Of a DNA stretch of 64,000 nucleotides, positions 1 through 12,445 are shown in pieces; the first letter of the stretch is position 1, and each line of letters starts with the position of its first letter. A program made the position numbers and the translations under genes. The DNA is taken from the NCBI RefSeq assembly GCF_023973825.1, contig NC_090126.1, forward strand, positions 248,001 to 312,000. Reading direction: 5' to 3'. The DNA is from Plasmodium brasilianum. Lineage: Eukaryota; Apicomplexa; Aconoidasida; Haemosporida; Plasmodiidae. Below the pieces are notes generated by a model that searched no databases, was not told the DNA's origin, and saw only the letters and a program-made list of their open reading frames with translations.

Positions 1-331
1 CTTTTCTCTATCTGCTTTATCCAAATATCCCATTCTCGTTCTTTCCATTTTTCTGATTTTTCAGTGTCTTTTGTCTTCAAATTACAAGATTCACTTGGAT
101 ATTCTTCTTCATTCTTAGTACGTTTCTGAAAAAGCTAAAAAATTTGAATTAAAAAAAAAATATTTAAATTTATATACAATGTGTTAATATAAGACGCTAA
201 AAAGAATCATAAATATTTTTAATATTTTTACATGTTATTTTTACCTTACAAAAACCACATATAAATTCACAAGCAGACGACAAAATAAATGAAACCCCAG
301 CTATATATGAAAGAATGAATATTATTTTCAT
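1..331 (-). CDS. Tryptophan-rich antigen (TRAg / Pv-fam-a type), 5' part, cut by window edge
   Basis: I read two exons on the minus strand. Exon 1 (331 down to 245, 29 codons) starts at an ATG and encodes a hydrophobic signal-peptide-like stretch that begins MKIIFILSYIAG and is cysteine-containing at its end. The intron (244-126, 119 bp) has a GTAAAA donor and a TTTTTCAG acceptor and keeps phase 0. Exon 2 (125 to 1) is charged and then enters a W-rich block, EKWKEREWDIWIKQ, with three Trp in ten residues. Trp spaced among Lys/Glu after a signal exon is typical of the Plasmodium tryptophan-rich antigens, which are exported or surface-associated and in some species bind red cells. The C-terminal Trp domain lies outside the window, so length and integrity cannot be judged. 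Family assignment is fairly secure; any function beyond family level is not shown. Confidence 0.8.
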
Positions 332-3300
332 TGTTCGTTACATCTGATTCTTAGTATTCAATGTTCTATTTGTTGAAATTTTGAGATGTATAAAAATACA
401 TATTTTTATTTATTTATTTATTTGCTTATTATTATTATTATATTTTTTTTTTTTTCTGTATTGTTTATTCCACTAAAAATAAAGATTCCTTTTTCATTAA
501 AAAGGACTTTCTTCAAATGTTAGTATATCTAATAATGTATATACGTACGTCTTAAGAACACTGCACATGCCAACTTTGTGAAATAGGAAAAATTAATTAT
601 TAATAATAAAAGGTATAAAATAATAAATTAAAACATAAAAGTGTAAGAAATGAACTACAATAATGTTTAACTTATTACACACAAAAAAATATTACAAAAA
701 ATTTAACTAATAATTAAATAACAATTTCTAAATTTAAAAGTGATTGTGATTTTTTTCTACAAAGAATTTATTTTGTGCGATTTAATCTAAAAACTTAAAC
801 ATAAATTATACTTATATGCATTATTTCAAATAAATATAAAAAAAATTTCAACCATATATAATTCATAGATTTTTTTTTTTCTTTTATTTTAAGATAATGT
901 AATAAATATAAAATATATTAGATGTACGGATGGGCATTTTCAAAATATATATATTTATGTTTGTAAATGTAATGCTTAACAGTTGTACGACTTAACATTT
1001 GTTCCTTTTTTAAGATTCAGTATTAATTTTTATAAATACAAATATAAATAAATAAATATATATATATATATACATATACACCGATAAGGGAATATTTACA
1101 GTTATGAAGAAAAATGGATTTTTGTAATAATAGTTTATTTATGAATACAAAATTTATACTTAAAATTGTTGTTGAAATATTAAAAGTTAAAATAAGAATT
1201 AAATATGAAAGCTGAAGATTTAAATATATATCCTGAAAATAAACCAGGAAAAAAAAAAAAGTAAAACAAAAATTTATATATAAAAACTAATAATATTAAA
1301 AAAAATAAAACAAAATAATTATTATATTCAAAATACAATTTTTTCTAATTTTACTACCTTTTTTTTTTTTTTTTTCAAATATTAATAATGTGTGAAAAAT
1401 TAAATCCTTATAGGGATTAATTCTAAGCATTTTTCTTAAAATATTTTTAAATTTAACATAATTATTGTTTTATTTGATTATATAGTACTTTCTTTTTTAT
1501 TTTTAATTATATATTTATTAAATTTTTTTCGTACAAATTATATTTTTTTTAAAAATAAAAATAAAAGTATAAATTTTTCATATAAAAATAATGTAAAAAA
1601 TTTTTATTTAACCTGAATGAACATAAATTTAGTACGAACACATCAGAATAATTTTTATTTTACTGTTCTTATTACAACGTACTATATGACTGTATAAAGT
1701 TCTCTTCAAAGAAGAAATTTTCATGTTTACTTAAATTTTATTAGAAAACATAATTAAAAATTATTCAATTTTATTTGTTTAAAAATAATCGTAAGAGCAT
1801 TTTTTTTTTTTTTGGGGAGATAAATTGATTATATATAATAATTTTCTATAATGTTTTATAATATAATTGGGTGTACAAGACGAACTGGAAAAAATAAGGC
1901 AGAAGGATTTTTATAAAAAATTATAAAAGTGGGAAAAAATGAACACAAAATGTTGCAGGAAATATAATTTTTAAAAATACACATGAAAAGTTAAATTACG
2001 ACATGTTAATGATAAACATATATATTATACTGATTATATACTTTTTGTTCTAATATAAATATTAAGCATTAAATCATTGTGCTCAGCAAAATTTATGGCT
2101 GTTTATTTTTGATTACCATTTTATAATTTAATGATAATATGTATGTTAAACTTTAGATATTATAAAATGTACTTTTAAGGAAAATTGAAATAGTGTATAG
2201 GATTAATTTTAAAATAAAAAAGGGGTTATTACGTGGAACTTTTTAATATATGATTAGTAGAAATAAGAGCAGCAAAATATCTTATTATTTTGCTTTATGG
2301 TGTGCTTTTTTACATATAATAAAGATAAATATTATTGAAAAAGAATATCAGCACAAAGAAAATGATAAAAAAAACATATGTACTCGTAATTTCCCCTTAT
2401 GTTAAAAACCTTTTAGGAAAAAAGAAAAACAAAAAAAATTTATTGGTTTATTTTCTTTCACAAATATACAATTTTATATTAAAATATAATTTTTTACAGT
2501 TTTAAGGTGTATTTTTCTATGCATAAAATTTATTTATGCTTTTGTTAAAAAGTTATATACAAATAAAATAAAAATGGTACGACTATGTATGTCAAAATAT
2601 TATATATAGTTTTACGTGAAATACTTTTTTTCCTTGATAAAATGTTACAATCAAGGTAGAATAAACTTTGAAAGTACAATATAATTTATTTAATTTAATT
2701 TATTGTATGATATCAAATTGTGAATTTAACTTTATTATTATTACTTAATATTATAGTATGTGTAATCTTATTTAATAATTAAAAGAATATTAAATAAATA
2801 GTGAATCATTAGTTAATGTGTTAAATAGAAACTTGATAAAGTATAAATAGAATTTGTATGGTATAGAAGTTATTTAAAAAGAGAATTAAATAACTTACAA
2901 TATATTACACATATATGATACTTTCACATATATTATTCACGACAGCCTATTAATCTAATTTTTACATAGTTAAATACATATGAAAGGGATAAATTATATA
3001 TTTTATTTAAATATTAAGCTTTAAGAGAAAAAAAAAAAAAAAAAAATTAGAGATTAAACGATATAAATCTTACGATATTTAAATGTTAAGAAAAAGTTTT
3101 AATTTTGTTATGATAATAACAAAATAATACAAATAAATATCAATTCAGGTAAAGTAGTAATACAAGGTAAAAAATATCATAAAGAATAAAGGTTTAATTA
3201 ACATTTTAGGATAAATAAATTCCTATTCAATAGGTAATACAATTAAAAAAAAATGTGAAAACAGATTTTATCTTACAAAAGTGAATGAATATAATTGTAA

Positions 3301-3430
3301 AATATTTGACAGCATTCGACAAATATGGTAGATGTAAAATATATTAATATAAACATTCTCATATTATATAATTGCCTAAAGTATATTAATAAAATTTTTA
3401 TTTTTTTCAAATTTTTTATATTTATTGTAC
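332..3430. other. A+T-rich spacer, no gene seen
   Basis: This stretch is upstream of the tryptophan-rich antigen gene on its 5' side. It is dominated by poly-A, poly-T and short TA tracts, including about 19 A at 3028-3046. I found no reading frame with protein-like composition. The promoter of the minus-strand gene should lie in its first part, but Plasmodium promoters have no motif I can point to here. Confidence 0.6.
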
Positions 3431-3439
3431 ATCATAAAT

Positions 3440-3690
3440 ACAGATTCCTTATTTTTTCACACACCCAAATTTGTCGAGCATCTTCCTTTAAATAGTTGAA
3501 CCATCTTTATATTATTACAATCTAAAGAACTATAACAAAGTTTTCCTTTGGGATTCATTTTTATAATCCAAGTATGGCAGCATATATTTATATTTGATAT
3601 AAAATCACCAGTTGCTATTTTCCATATAAGCCTTATATATATACCTCTTATAATTAGAATATTTCTTCAAGATGCATATTATGCGTGCGA
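3440..3690 (-). pseudogene. Faint decayed coding remnant, family uncertain
   Basis: Base composition rises above the surrounding spacer. On the minus strand three frames carry protein-like pieces interrupted by stops and shifts. One frame stays open for about 60 codons and includes KMNPKGKLCYSSLDC. Another gives WFNYLKEDARQIW, which has the Trp/charged spacing of tryptophan-rich antigens. It lies on the same strand as the tryptophan-rich gene at the window start, so a dead relative is possible, but the match is weak and I do not assign it. No start, splice site or end can be defined. Confidence 0.25.
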
Positions 3691-3699
3691 AAAAAAATT

Positions 3700-6690
3700 G
3701 AAAATTTTTATTATTCATTAAATATCCATATAATAATAAGAAACTATAATATTATGAATTTTTTTTAATAAGTATATATTGTAAAAATGTTAAAGTATAT
3801 ACATTCATCATAAATTTAAAAGAACAAATAGGTAATAGCTAAAAGAAAAAATGTGTACTGGAACCAATAATTTAAGAAGTTGCACATATTATTTGTTGCT
3901 AATATATAAAGAAGTTAAAATAATAATAATAATAATACACCAATTTTAATAACAGTAGAATGGTCAACAATATTTAAGATGTAATTATAATTAGAAAAAA
4001 TGATATTAATAATACCTTAGCTATAAATGAATGAAAAACATTATAGCGAAAAGATACAGAACAAATTAATTTAAGTGAAATATTGCATAAAAAAGTAATT
4101 AAGAAAAAATTTCTAAAAAAAAAAATAAAACGTATTAAAATATTTTAATAAAAATTGTAGAACTTGTATTGTAGTATATTTTAGAATAATTCAAATTATT
4201 ATTTATTAAAAAAAAACATTTGTTAATATATTTTTGTTTCAAGAGGTACTTCTTCAAAAATGTTCATTATAAATGCATTTTTATCAAAAAGATTGTTATT
4301 ACAAAAGTTCAATAACAATAATTGATAAGTTCTATATCATGAGAGTTCCCAATAAAACAAGAAAGACACAATGAGTTATATGATACACTGATCATATTAA
4401 AAATTAAAGTCCTACTAATAATAAATTTTAATGTATAAAATCTATAAGATACTACACATTTGTTCGTATTTTGAATGATAAAAGTAGATAAAATAAAATA
4501 CCTCTTTTATTATAAAGCAAAAATGAAAATTGCATATAATTGCCTTGTATTTTGTAATTTTTCAGTTGTTTCGCCTTAATGTAAATGGGTCAAATGAAAA
4601 TTTTTTCAAATATATTAAGTAATGTTTTTCATAGTAATTTATATATGATATTATAATTTCGTAATATTGCATCTGTATCATGGAGAATAACGAAATAATC
4701 AAAGTAATATCCAAAGAATTGTTAAGATAACATTTCACACGTGCAAGAACGGTCTTTCATATAAAGAATAACTAACAATTAGCTGTTTTTTTAAATTTAA
4801 ATTAGTTTTTATTCTAATTTATTAACAAATAATGTTTTGTTGAATAATTAATTATACCTATTTTACATTTTTTCGAAATGACTCATTACATTTTAAAAAT
4901 TACCCTTTATATGAAATATAATATTCGAATAACATTAACTTTATATTTCATTGTTTTTTTTTTTCTAAAGAACATTAGAAAATTTTCGAAGATATTGATA
5001 TAGATATGTATGGCAAGAAAACTAACACATTGTTTTACTATATATATACATGTTCTCAATGAAGTTTCTTTACTCAGTAAATATTATATAGAACTTAATA
5101 TTCTCAAAAATATGTCCATTTTTACCATATAATTTTTTTTTTTGTGGATATGTAAATGCATGTACCAAAAAAGTAACATAGGTAAATAATATAAAAATTA
5201 ATACTTTTACTTTTTTTTCAAAATACTCTCCCTTTCCATTCAGAAGGTTTATATATTAGAATTAAATTTAAATAATATAGTGAGAGTTTATTTCTTATAA
5301 GCTCTAAATTTTTCTAAAGCCCACAAAATATTGTAATTAATTGATTATAAGCTATAAATATAATTTATATTTTTAATAATTGAGAAAATATATTAATTTT
5401 TTTTTCCTTTTTTTTTATGAACATATTACTTGTCCCTTGTTTCTAATTGCATAGACCTAAAAATAAAAAAGAAATTGAAAAAAATTGCTAATAAATAAAA
5501 AAAGGAAGGAATATTTAAGACTACATTTTTATAAGTAGTTACGGAGATAAATTTGAAAAATATATAAAAGGAATTGGTGTATTAACATCTGATAAATTCA
5601 TAATTTGATGAGTTAAACACCTCTTGAAATAGAATGAATGTTATAAATACAAAATGTTAAATGAGCAGAAATATAGACTTAAAACTATAGAAAATGAAGA
5701 TTATACTGAAATACTAATAAAAACTCTATGTATATATTAATGTTATGCAACTCTTATAAAGAAAGGGGAAAAAGTATTGTAGTTTTGATAAAAATATTCT
5801 TATATGTCAGAATTAAAAGAAACATTATATAAAGAAAGAATAACTGAATAAAAGCGAATTAAAACTTTATTTTACATACTTTTAATAATAAACAACAGTA
5901 AATGACAAATATGACATGGATCATAAATTATTTATTGCTTCATTGAAATGCATAAAAAGGTGGAAAAAATTTATGTCGATAAAATTTTGTAATAAATAAT
6001 TATATAATAATTTAAGGAAATATTAACATATATTATTAATTAATTAATAGCTAAAATATATTCTTAAAATGGAAAATAACAATACATTTTTTTTAAAAAG
6101 ACACAAAAACTATATTAACGCAAATATAAAATTTTTCCTATCATTTATTGATTAAAAGAAAAAAACTATTACTTTTCATAAAAATATATGTAAAAAATCA
6201 AGAAAAGAATATTTTTTTAAAAAACATTTTTCATGGCTATCAAAAGTGTAATTATTTAATTTAAATAAAAACTGAAGTACGAATGACTTATATATGTTAG
6301 GGGAATATAGAATTATATATATACTCTTAGAAAAAACTTTTTTTTGACAATAAAAAAAATAATCAGAATAAATAAATTTTTTGTATATATTTATGTTCTT
6401 AAACAATATATTATTATTTATGTACAATCATATTATTTTGCCGAATATGAAGATATATAAAAAATATTTTCTTAGGATTCTAGATTTTTGTGAATTTACT
6501 ATTTCTCATTAAAATTTTTACAAATTTTCATAATTTTATTGTATTTCTTATGTTAACTCCGATAATTTATTCCCATAAAAAAGTTAAGAACAGAATTATA
6601 TTAAATAAAAAAATATAAAAACAAACTCAAAGTTCAGGAACTATTGATTATTCCAACAATAAGACATGGTAATAAACGCATAACCATAAT
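3700..6690. other. A+T-rich spacer, no gene seen
   Basis: Only low-complexity reading frames rich in Ile, Tyr, Phe, Asn and Lys occur here, as expected by chance at this base composition. A minus-strand frame at 6176-6427 is of this kind and is not called as a gene. Confidence 0.55.
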
Positions 6691-6694
6691 CGGC

Positions 6695-7896
6695 TCATAT
6701 AAAAAAGGAAAAAAATATTCTATATTTTTTTATATTATAAGAAAATGTCCTATATATGCATGCAAGTTGATTTTTTATGAAAATATGATTACAGTTATAT
6801 TTAAATTTCAAAAAATTTAGCAATTCTACATTAAACTTGGAATTTTTTTTTTTTAAATTTATTATGCTTAATATCGTGTTATTCTTTAATTTAATATCAT
6901 CTGTCAAACTGTTTTTAGAATTTTTATTTTATATATTATATCCTTCTTCTAAATGATTATATTTTCTGTCATATCATTTGTATCTATACGTCTAAAATTA
7001 TATATTAATGCATCAAATATTTTGTATAAGCTGTTATCATTATTTAGTCCAATACATATTTTTTCAAAATTATTATCAAGCATCAATATATTAAATGATT
7101 TTTGAAGTTTCTAGCCATTAACCAATTTATTTGTTTGTTTTCGAGAATTATCGTAATTCATTAATGTGTTTAATTGTTTAGAAAAATAAATTATTAACTT
7201 CCTCTAGTATTTCTATTACTTTTTAGTTAAAAGATTTATTTTTTTGTTCTTCAATTATTTCCCTTTCTTCAAATGATAATCATGGAGCTCTTATATCTAT
7301 TGATTTGTTTCTGTCTAAATTAACATTCTTTTATTTACCGAAGGTAATGGTATAAAAATTAAGATAAATAGTCAATATTTAAAAAAATGCATTTCCAAAA
7401 TTAATCAAATATTCGTTTTAAAATAGAAATATAAAATAGCTAAAAAGTACAAAATATTCTTAAAATTGATTATTTTTCTACTTCTTAAATATGTTATCCC
7501 TTGTATATTAAAAGAGTAAGGTTATAACACTTTTAACGACTAAATACAACGTATTTGGTTTTTTCTTCATAATAAATAATACTTTAAAGTTTCTAAACTA
7601 TTTAAGTAATAGTAGAAATTTTTAACTATATTATAATATTTGGTATAATATTCAATAGAATAATTTGTTTTGGACAGATTTTTACCATTTACCACTTTTT
7701 CTAATTTTTCATAGTTCAAAATATTTAACCTTTTTTTAAATATATATTGAATTAAGGTAGATAAAAAAATGCCACAAATAAAAATATTTTTTAATAAACA
7801 TTTTACGTAAAAAAATTTTATTAAATTAATATAAAATGAATAAAGAGAATCAATTTGCATGAAAAAAAGGAATATTCTTTTATATATATATATCAA
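6695..7896 (-). pseudogene. Possible decayed exported-protein gene
   Basis: The minus strand carries a chain of coding-like pieces. Upstream (7896-7567) a frame of about 109 codons without a certain ATG holds a hydrophobic run, LLKNIFICGIFLSTLIQYIF, followed by KKRLNILNYEKLEKVVNGK. This arrangement resembles a recessed signal sequence followed by a basic and charged mature start. After a gap, 7330-7040 reads as charged, helix-like sequence (for example SFEEREIIEEQKNK and KVIEILEEVNNLFF) broken by several stops and shifts. The last piece at 6907-6695 is open for 70 codons. Composition differs from the Ile/Tyr/Phe noise around it. I cannot name a family. The whole could be one dead gene of the signal-exon type or unrelated open stretches. 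Confidence 0.3.
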
Positions 7897-8842
7897 GAGC
7901 GCTGAATAAATTTCTATTAATTAGGTGGATTAAACGAATAAAATAATATTATATTTCATTACATATTAATTTATACTATAACACATTTTAAATCCATCAA
8001 ATTAACTAAAATAATCAAACTTCTTAAAAAACATATAGATCTTATTGGTATATATATGTGATTCTTTTAAATTCATTTTAGTCATTAAGTGTAAAAATAA
8101 AAAATGTATAGATAGGAGTTACAAATATACATATTATAAATACATATAGACAATGTAATATATACAAAGTAACATTTCTTTTATAATCTAAAAAAATACT
8201 GTTTAAGGATGCAAACAATATTTGAAGGACGATAATTTTATTTTCATTCTTATTTCTTATAAAGTATTGATTTTATATTTTTACGAAACATGTATTAAGA
8301 TTAATTCTGATTTATGAATTATATTTAATTTATAAAGGAAGCACTGAAAAATAATTTAAATTTATTCCTAATGCATTTACAGTACTTCGAAGCAATAGTA
8401 TATATTTCAAACTTAAAATATCTTATTATATATTAATTTATTAATATTACCGTTTCTATAAACCTTAAACAATTAACTTTAACCTTATATTTCGTTCATT
8501 ATTTTTCTCTTACAGGTTTGTTATTTATTTTTATTAAATACCATTATAAATGTTATAATATATTGTTTTAATATTTTTGTTTTAAAAAACTATTTTAGAA
8601 CAAAATATATGTAGTTTATTCAAGTTCTTATAATAATGGAAATATAATTCAAATATATAAGGTTATAATATATATATATATTAATAATATTATTATTTAG
8701 AAATATGTAAATATTCGGGAAATAAGATATAAATGTAACCAGAAAATTTATGTCTGTGTAGAAAACTACTTTATCTATTTAAGATAAATTTGATTTATAC
8801 ATTTGATATATTTTTACAAAAGTTTTAAACTGTAAATTAACA

Positions 8843-8902
8843 GTTAAAATTTATAAATAATATTTATATATAGTCATATAAATATTATTTATAAATTTTA
8901 AC
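8843..8902. repeat. Perfect 26-bp inverted repeat with 8-bp loop
   Basis: The left arm 8843-8868 begins GTTAAAATTTATAAATAA, and the right arm 8877-8902 is its exact reverse complement, ending TTATTTATAAATTTTAAC. The spacer is TATAGTCA. A second short inverted repeat (AACTGT / ACAGTT around AAATTA) sits immediately to the left and overlaps the first arm by four bases. No coding sequence is adjacent. Confidence 0.9.
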
Positions 8903-9992
8903 ACATTCCTGACTTCTACATTATAAAATATTATGTGGATCTCATATGACATAATAATATTCCTTTATTTATAAATATCAAGGATATAAACTAATTCATA
9001 TTTTAAATTAAGCAAAAAAAATGTAAATGGTTTAATCCATATTTCTAATAATGATCTATTTAAAACATAAAAATAATAATATATTCAACACATATTAAAA
9101 AAAATAACAAGTATAAATCATAAAAATTCGTTTTCCATATCCCTTTAAAATATGAAATAATTTATATGCATATATCTTTTACAAGTATTATGTTAAAAAG
9201 TGAATTTATTTGCAAAAAATTTCATTTAATGTATTTGTTGTATAACCTAACAACGTACTTCATGTTACATAAATATGGAAAAAATATATCCCTTGTAGTT
9301 AATTTTTAAGATGCTTTTGCTTGTATATATATTTATATATATATATAGGTAAATTCTTAATAATTATCATGGTAATAAATACAAAATAATCATTTTTCTT
9401 TATTTAAAAAACGGGATATAAATTTAACTATGATATTATACATATAACAATGTTCCTAATAATTGGGGATTCAAGTAAATTATAAAATGAGCTATCAATA
9501 ACAAAGCCAGAAATACCTAAAATGTACGTCACAAAAAATAGAATATAAATAACGCTAACAAAAATATTATAATTTTTTTTCACTGATTTTCATGTGATAA
9601 TATAAATTTTTTTTTAAAATTAAAAAATAAAATATTTAAAGTAATATTAGAAATAAGGTCTTCATTTTATCCGTAATAAAGATATTAATCCCTTAAAAAG
9701 AATTATCAAAATGATTTGTGCGTTTCCTGTATTTTTACTATAAAAATTAAAAAGAGCTAAAATAAGTAAAATATGAATAGTATGTCTTAAACGTTATAAC
9801 AAGTATGGTGAAGAATGAAAATAAAAAATGAAATAAAAAATTTAAATGTAATTACTTTTTTTTTCCTAATTTTTAAACATTTAAATCATCATCTAATATA
9901 TTATACAAAAATAGGAAGTTTAGTTTTACTAATAGACTTACATTTGTTTCATTAACGCTTAGGAGAAATTAGAACATTGTGTAAATGTATAA

Positions 9993-9993
9993 T

Positions 9994-10019
<26 letters not shown>
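9993..10019. repeat. (TA)n microsatellite
   Basis: An uninterrupted alternating T/A tract of about 26 bases in spacer DNA. A similar shorter tract occurs at about 29045-29066. Confidence 0.85.
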
Positions 10020-10024
<5 letters not shown>

Positions 10025-12203
10025 TTCTATCTATAAAATGTTCTCAAAAGCGCATTCATTCTTTTAAGATCCCATTACAAGTTGAGAACAGGAGGGAATA
10101 AAGTAATATAAACAAAAAAGTAATATTCATTTAAAATGAATTATTTTAGTAATATGTATAAAGGTAATTTATATTTAAAATGCTTTTTTTTTATCTTTTT
10201 AAATCATGGGATAACGTTCCAGAAAATGATAAAATATAATAATACCTAATAATCCAGAAGAAGCAAAAAAGCGCTATTATATAATAAAACTAAAAAAATA
10301 AAAAATAAATTCAAATAAAAGTCAATTTCTTATGTTACATAATTCCGTAAAAAATAATCAATAACAAATAATTACAACATAAATAAATTTTTGTACAACT
10401 ATTAGAGGTGATGACAAAATTATATGGAATATCATTCAATTAATAAGAAAAACATAAAACACTGATATCTACAAAATGAGATTTATAAAAAAAATATTTT
10501 TAATAAATATAATATGTATAAATAAATATCTTATGTAGCGAAAAAACTGATACATACATTTACTAAGTTAATACAACGATGAAATTCATTAATAAAGGAA
10601 TAAAAAGGAAATACGAAGTTAAAGGTCAAATAAATTATATAATAATATAAGTTATTGATAATAAATAACAAATAATAATATGCTAATTGAAAATTAGAGA
10701 TATGTATATACACTGATCCAGGATGAACATACATAATATAGTATAGATACATATAATGAGTCTATCAATGCTATAAGCATATTTAATAATATGATAAAAG
10801 AGAAAAATGAATAAATGGATATATATATATAGACAACTACATTGACTTGAAAAACTATAATATGCATTATATAACAGTTGAATCTTAAAAAAAATTAAAT
10901 TTTATAAAAAAGTTTCAAAATTTTTCTATCATAAAAAAATTGATAAATACTGTGTACATGGAAACAGAAGAAAAATTGTAAAATAAACCATCTTAAAATT
11001 CAAAGATTATTTCTAAAATAATAGTATATCATATAAAATAAAATACTTATATTATAAAAGTTTATGTAATAATGTGAATAATATGATGTATTATCGCGCA
11101 ACAAGAACATAAGAATTTCGTCATAAGGAAGAATTGGTAAAACGTTATTTATGGTATAGCAAAATAATATAAGAGAATAAAAGGAATTTTCATGTATATT
11201 ACTTATTATTCTATATCTATGTATTAACGTAAAAATAAATACAATTTGAGAAAAGATAATTTACAAAATAACATTTTTTTCAAGTATTTTTTGTGGTATG
11301 TAGCTACAAAAAAAGTTTACAACCAAAAGAAAAATTAATATGATTATGATCAGATAATAAACCATATATAAAAAGTACTCCTATTTGTATGGTATTGTTT
11401 AATCTAGCATTTATTCCTAAAATTATTTGTTTCAATAAACTGTACTATTAAATAAAAATGAATAAATTATAACATTCCTATTTACATAATATTTACTTAT
11501 ATATAATTTAATCAAACGCAATAATAAGAAATTTAAAAATAGTCTAAAAATAAACTAAAAAAATTTCAAACTTCTACAATAAAAAGGACAGATTAATTTA
11601 AATATATGATGCCAAAAACGTAAAGCAAAAATTATTTTTATGAGAAAATATCAAACCACATATCAAACCTTAAAATTATATACAAATATAATTGTGTCTT
11701 TAATAGTATTATAAGTATATTATAATAAATTTATAATTATAATTCCATAAATTAATACAAATTTATAATGATCATATTTTAATAAAATCACTATTTTATT
11801 TTTTATATAAATATTCTTTAACATACCCATTTAAACATTTAAAAAGCATTATAAAGTATATATATAATATTGTAAGCAAAAAAAACTATTTTTTCTTATA
11901 ATAAATATAAAATTTTAAAAACAGATCAATATTAATTAAATTAATTATATATATAAGTTACCTTTTATAAACAAACCAAAATGAATAGGCGCACTCTAAA
12001 TTTTTAATACATGAAATCTTATTTTAATATTGAATTAAGCTATTTGGAACAGTGATCTTCATATTTGCAATGAAACATTATTTTAAATAATATTATTGTG
12101 TAACATAAATATTTGAGTATGGATCCGAAAAGGTTGAATTGTTCAAAATTAGTTAGTTTTCTAAAAATAAATTTGTAAAATGGTTTTTTCGAATAATAAT
12201 TCA

Positions 12204-12445
12204 AATTTAAAATGTTAATTAAAACTTCTACTAATTAATGTGAAGGTAAGAATATAAGCTTTTTAACATTAGTGTATAACCATCGTTATTAAATTTTTTA
12301 TATTTATAATTTTATTTTATAATTTAAATTAAAATGTTTAAACTTTTTATAAATAAACCGGAGGTAAAAATGTACACTTTCTAATCTGAATGTATAACCA
12401 TAGCTATTAAATTTGTTATGTATGTAATTTTATAATTTAAATAGT
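12204..12445. repeat. Diverged tandem duplication, unit about 115 bp
   Basis: Two successive units can be aligned by eye. Each starts with AATTTAAA...AATGTT, passes through a (G)AAGGTAAGAAT / GGAGGTAAAAAT segment and a shared block GTATAACCAT(C/A)G(T/C)TATTAAATTT, and ends TAATTTTAT. The starts are at about 12204 and 12321, and a third start (AATTTAAATAGTGAATGTT) follows at about 12434. The copies differ at many positions, so the duplication is old or fast-evolving. No reading frame runs through it. Confidence 0.65.

Noticed and set aside
10531..10752. Minus-strand frame of 73 codons
   Set aside because: Tyr/Ile/Phe-rich composition equals that of random A+T-rich sequence, and no splice partner or motif was found.
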